DNA of 64,000 nucleotides, from NCBI GenBank assembly GCA_029204225.1, contig CM055101.1, positions 29,240,975 through 29,304,974 of the forward strand, read 5' to 3'. Below the pieces are notes generated by a model, which saw only the letters and a list, made by a program, of their open reading frames with translations, did not search any database and was not told where the DNA came from. Within the stretch, counting starts at the first letter, position 1. Each line of letters opens with the position of its first letter. Position numbers and translations under genes: made by a program. Source of the stretch: Diphasiastrum complanatum (taxonomy: Eukaryota; Streptophyta; Lycopodiopsida; Lycopodiales; Lycopodiaceae). Positions 60,140-64,000 of the stretch are shown here, one piece after another.

Positions 60140-60270
60140 AAATGTATATCTTGTTTTTTTGGAAAGACCTTGGTTACGGGCTACAAAAGGTGTACATGAC
60201 TGGGCGACAAGAATTATTACTATTCCTGCGAAAGGAAGAAAGATTCAGCTGCAAATGCATCATGTAGGAT
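60140..60270 (+). pseudogene. Gypsy retropepsin-like scrap
   Basis: Plus strand VFLERPWLRATKGVHDWATR and PAKGRKIQLQM resemble the (I/L)LGRPWL..H.W block of plant gypsy proteases. About 40 residues; the active site is missing. Cut on the left by the copia LTR. Confidence 0.5.
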
Positions 60271-60544
60271 TGCTTCTGTGGTGTTGCCAATTGGCGTTGA
60301 AACTATCGAGGAACTGCTCTTCCAGCCAATGTCTGAAGTATCAGAGGAACATTTGCACTTGACAAGTTTTTTCCTTGATTATATACTAGTTGTGGAAGTG
60401 CATTTATCTACGGTGGTTAACCTATTTGCTGCTGAAGCAGTGGATTCTCATTCATCCGAAGCGGACCAGGTGAAAGATGAAGATACAATGGAGGACATAC
60501 GAGCACAATGGCCAAATAATTTTCTGAAATTTTTGAGGAATCCA

Positions 60545-61078
60545 GGACTTTTTCACTGTTTCAAATACTATATTACTTACAGTACCAAGAAATATATTCA
60601 CCTGGACGACAAAAGCACACATGTTATTGAAGGTGAAGGCACTATGAGATTACACTTTGAGAATGATTGATTCAACTACTTTTAAATGTTCTTCATGTAC
60701 CAAATATTTCCTCAAATTTGCTCTCTGTCAGTAGAATTACATATTTAGGACAAGAAGTACAATTCAAATAAAATCAATTTAAAGTAATATATAGGACAAA
60801 CAAAATCCTAGCACTCGAAATGGAACATGGATACTTGAATAAATTAAGTCATTGCTACTCCGACAATAATCAAGCTTGTAGTACTTCTATTCAATTTAAT
60901 AAAGGTTTACTTTGGCATTATAGACTTGGTCATTTGAATTATGCTTTTGTATCGGACATGCCTAAAAAGTCTGTGGTACTTGACCTTGATTATCCAAATA
61001 TGAAAGTGCAGCTACCTATCTACCAAGATTGTATCATGGGTAAGAAGACTAGATTGTATCCATTTGTCAAAATTTGAA
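60545..61078 (+). pseudogene. Copia protease tail and pre-integrase scrap
   Basis: Plus strand DCFKYY-like start, then KYIHLDDKSTHVIEGEGTMRLHF (protease tail), then after frameshifts LLWHYRLGHLNYA with the first His pair of integrase and CIMGKK with only one Cys of the pair. Orientation is opposite to the copia element next to it. Confidence 0.7.
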
Positions 61079-61640
61079 ATTCAATTGTACAAAGGTATAT
61101 TACAAGATTTTGGAGAGGTTTTTGCATGGTTGATCGTCTTTAATTGGCAGCAGATGGTCTTGCAGAAAGAGCTTGTGCATCATAATTTTGCAAAGTATTC
61201 ATTTTGCAGGGATCGTCGCTTCTGAAGATGAAAGACTGCTGAGTGCAGCATTGCGATGCCTCTTCCATCTCTGCCTTGTAAATTCTAGTGAATGTATACA
61301 TAAAAACCTGAACTTTGCTTGATCATTGTGTCACTGACGAGATTAGGTGGTGTCGCAGCGAAACAGGATTGAAGAAAGATCGGCAGACAGGTTTTCAGAA
61401 TTGGGCAGGTGTAACGTCGCTAGCTGCAAGATGATGCAGTTGGACGGGCTGCCTGCGAATGAAAAATTGTCAGAAAACATTAAGAAAATCTGTTAAAGGA
61501 ATTGTTTGGAATTCAGCAGAGACATCAACGTCTTTTATGGAAATTCGATGAAGGGCACTTGAAAGGTGCCCTTCAGGATATTTCTGTTTTTCAGTGATGA
61601 CGCATTCCATATTATAAAGCGTCCTGTAAAAACTAGGGTT
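61079..61640. other. No recognisable feature
   Basis: Less AT-rich than its surroundings; no domain seen. CTAGGGTTTT at 61,634 (telo-box AAAACCCTAG on the minus strand) is a word often seen in plant promoters. Confidence 0.4.
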
Positions 61641-61670
61641 TTGAAGGTGTCCAAATAGCATATAATTAAG

Positions 61671-61731
61671 TATAAATAGACATCGATAGAGAGAGCACCA
61701 CATATCTGATTGAGAGAGAGAGAGAGAGAGC
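61671..61731 (+). promoter_or_regulatory. Candidate core promoter with GA-rich 5' end
   Basis: TATAAATA at 61,671-61,678, then about 35 bases further a (GA)n run (61,713-61,731), an arrangement common for plant transcription starts. It could equally be the U3/R border of an unrecognised LTR. Confidence 0.4.
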
Positions 61732-61735
61732 GTGA

Positions 61736-61993
61736 ATGATTTGCAGAGAAGAGCTTGAATGCAGATGTGGTGAATGTAAGAGACAGAGGACGGAACTCAT
61801 TAAAATCCTTCGAACCTCTGAGTCAGTGATAATCTGTTCCTGGCTTCGTCGACAATCTCAAGGCGAATTTTACTTCATAGTTTTTTTTTCTTCACAACGT
61901 TCTCAAGCTATTTCAGGGTACAGCGGTAGGCCGGTAGCCTTACCAAGATTTCTGCGAAAAACAGAGAGACGACAAAGCTTGCTTTGGAGATAA
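61736..61993 (+). CDS. Unrecognised 85-residue frame
   Basis: First ATG after the TATA box. Product is basic with a CRCGEC pair near the start. No domain. It may be an upstream frame of the 62.3-kb gene, or non-coding leader. Confidence 0.2.
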   Translation: MICREELECRCGECKRQRTELIKILRTSESVIICSWLRRQSQGEFYFIVFFSSQRSQAISGYSGRPVALPRFLRKTERRQSLLWR

Positions 61994-62276
61994 GTTTTTT
62001 TCAATAGACTGGATGCAGTATGCTGTGGAGATTCTCAAATGAGTTTAGTGAATGAACTCACGTATGAGTAACACGTCATTGTTTGTTTTGGAAAGTAAAT
62101 CAGTCATTATTCTTTTGAGACCGGGAGTTGTTCTTTCCGGGGGCAGATCAGTATCGAACCTTTATGATTTGGGATTTTTATGGGGCTTGAAGAATTTTCT
62201 TTTTTATGGGGATTATAGAATTTTCTTTACGGGAGAACTGTTCTGCTAAGTTGATACGATCTATTGTAAGGAATTA

Positions 62277-62561
62277 ATGGCTGAGTATAATGTACCGAGG
62301 CGACCTCGTCGACATCGACGCCAGGCGCGTGATGCGACGATTGAGGAAGAACTTGGGGAACCGGTGAATTTTCAAGAGCTGATAAGGAAGCATCATCAAG
62401 AGATGATTGAAAGAAAGAGAGAACAACTGAGGGACTTTGTGGTTTGGAACAGAGAGTACAGGCTGTTTGGAATCGATGCAGTGCTATTTCTAGTTGTTGG
62501 ATTGTTGATATTCGTTGTGGTACTCTTCATAGCGGACACTCTGCACAGCATTTTCAGCTGA
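62277..62561 (+). CDS. Small basic protein with C-terminal membrane segment
   Basis: 94 residues. Residues 7-17 are Arg-rich (RRPRRHRRQAR), 25-60 form a charged amphipathic helix, and 66-88 are strongly hydrophobic (DAVLFLVVGLLIFVVVLFIA), followed by seven to eight residues. That is the layout of a tail-anchored membrane protein with a cytosolic basic head. No family recognised. It lies 600 bases downstream of a TATA box with GA-rich start. The frame is intact and its base use is less AT-rich than the nearby transposons. It could be a host gene or a small gene of an LTR element. Confidence 0.4.
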   Translation: MAEYNVPRRPRRHRRQARDATIEEELGEPVNFQELIRKHHQEMIERKREQLRDFVVWNREYRLFGIDAVLFLVVGLLIFVVVLFIADTLHSIFS

Positions 62562-62611
62562 GTTACGGACGTTCTCTTATGATGCGGTTGTGCATCATTT
62601 TTTTTTGTTCA

Positions 62612-64000
62612 TCAGAAGATCATGGATTGAATTTTGTGTTTTTGAAGCCCTTTGAGACCAACCTCTTGGTGTTCCTCTTGGCCATCAAAGTCATTGAACA
62701 AACTTTGTTTTCCAGATCCATCACTTTCTTTTCCAGTATGAAAACCATAAGAACCAATACCCACTTGCATAGCATCATCTACACAAGAAAATGTTTCAAA
62801 ACATGTGAGTAAAGAAAAGTGAGTCGCTTCCACTTTCTTACCTTTCTCTTGATCATCAAAGATATCAAAGATATGAATATCTTCAGACCTGAACCTCTGG
62901 AAATACTCCCTCTCAAACATATGATCAATATCCAACAAGAACTCATCAATGCTTGATCTCGAATTTCCACAAAGGTTAGTGAAAACAATGTCACCAATGT
63001 CACCATCATAAATCAAAAGATAGATTCCAAACTTTCCATCCAACATGAAGTAGAGTAGGTGAAGATGAGTATCAAACCTAAGAAATCCAGCCCTCTTGAG
63101 CTCATACAAAACCTCAATAAGCTCACCAATGAGATCTCCCTTGTCTTGAAGAAATTGCCTCTCGATTTGTTCCATGTAGTCTTCTCCAACCAACCTTTTG
63201 TCATCTCGATCATGAGTGATCAATTCACAATCATATAATCCTTTGAGTTGATGAAGAGATGTGAGATCCATGCCTTGGATCTTCCCAAGAACCAATCTTC
63301 CATTGCTCTTTCCTTCATAAGACTCCCTCTTGATGATTGCATCATAAGAAGTAGAAACCTCAAAAACATTAGAAGCCATGAAAAATATGATTAGTACCTT
63401 CAACATAAGGATGATTGAAGTACTCTCTTTTTTCAAACAAGAACTTCTACTAAATGTTTTAGGTAATGAATCATATGATAATGATTCTTCCTCACTATCA
63501 TTCACAATGACATCATTCAAAGTACATCCTAGTTTGAACTCTTTGCATACTTCTCTTCTTCTTGACTTGTGACTATCTCCCTCACTAAGTCTCTTGATAG
63601 AGCCATTTTATCTACTCTCTTTATGGAGACATGTGACTCCACTTGCTGGAAAAATGACTTTCTTGGACTCATCACAAAAGAATTTAGAAGAACCACCTCC
63701 TTCATGCATGCACCTAGCAACATCTTTTGACATATGATCAAAGAAATCATTAACAACAATCTTTTCCAAGGAAGAACCTTCACCTCCATTGATGAAGTTA
63801 GCTCTTTCCTTACCTTTTGCAAGCTTGCACTTGCCATGAAGAACCATTGAAACACCATCATTATCCTCAAGACTAGCCAAGTTAGCACAAAGATGAACAT
63901 CTCCAAGAAGCATATTAGATCTTGACCTAGATCTAGCATAAGGAAGCTTGTTAGACTTTGCATAAGATCCACCAATCTTATTGATGCTAAAAGATAACTT
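62612..64000 (-). pseudogene. Unrecognised long frame running off the window
   Basis: A single minus-strand frame continues from the window edge to the stop at 62,612, interrupted only by TAA at 63,608. It is about 460 residues: Ser/Arg-rich at the edge (YARSRSRSN), then KERANFINGGEGSSLEKIVV, a hydrophobic segment (SIILMLKVLIIFFMASNVF) after the stop, and YELKRAGFLRFDTHLHLLYFMLDGKFGIYLLIYDG. No RT, integrase or capsid motif. I do not recognise it; it may be the extra gene of a retroelement or a decayed host gene. Confidence 0.4.

Overview
The window looks like nuclear DNA of a land plant with a large genome full of mobile elements. The evidence is plant-type Ty1/copia elements primed by initiator-Met tRNA, a Ty3/gypsy element with a tRNA-Asp-like primer site as in plant Athila/Tat elements, a CACTA (En/Spm) TNP2 gene, spliced transposase genes of a type I associate with seed-free plants, and long (GA)n and (GT)n tracts. 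A fern or similar seed-free plant is my guess, not a demonstrated fact. I see no clear single-copy host gene, rRNA, tRNA or CRISPR array. The best host-gene candidate is a short membrane-protein frame at 62.3 kb.

Layout. 0-5.8 kb: a copia gag scrap, a dispersed AT-rich repeat, and the 5' half of a decayed gypsy element (minus strand). Its LTR ends exactly inside a transposase gene that resumes at 5.8 kb. 5.8-9.3 kb: that transposase (plus), an unrecognised set of minus-strand exon-like pieces, and an LTR end. 9.35-16.9 kb: a mosaic of two copia elements sharing an 872-bp overlap and a deleted gypsy element whose gag runs straight into RNase H. 16.4-19.4 kb: a block repeated at 53.2-55.9 kb, with a copia leader and primer site, a 400-bp near-palindrome and compound microsatellites. 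19.5-27.1 kb: a CACTA TNP2 gene split by a young, intact 6,433-bp copia element (19,863-26,295; 655-bp LTRs with one mismatch, GTACT target duplication, 1,317-codon polyprotein). 27.5-29.9 kb: a small non-autonomous LTR element. 30-32.5 kb: AT-rich repeats and CT/GA tracts, repeated at 48.1-49.3 kb. 32.8-35.6 kb: a decayed, intron-bearing gene resembling a transposase family I cannot name with confidence. 35.7-42.3 kb: copia scraps and a 2.7-kb reading frame with 24 stops but no frameshift. 42.5-46.1 kb: a second, inverted and longer copy of the 5.8-kb transposase. 46.4-49.5 kb: degenerate repeats and an LTR end. 50.5-52 kb: a deleted copia element. 53.2-56.8 kb: the second copy of the 16.4-kb block, then a larger minisatellite/microsatellite array. 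56.8-60.1 kb: a copia element with an internal inversion. 60.1-61.1 kb: plus-strand gypsy and copia scraps. 61.6-64 kb: a TATA box, the small membrane-protein frame and an unrecognised minus-strand frame running off the edge.

The elements form a nested history: gypsy into transposase, copia into CACTA, copia LTR next to a gypsy protease scrap. Many relics keep their reading frame while gaining stops, which fits mutation mostly by C-to-T transitions in methylated DNA. The only element that looks able to move now is the copia at 19,863-26,295.
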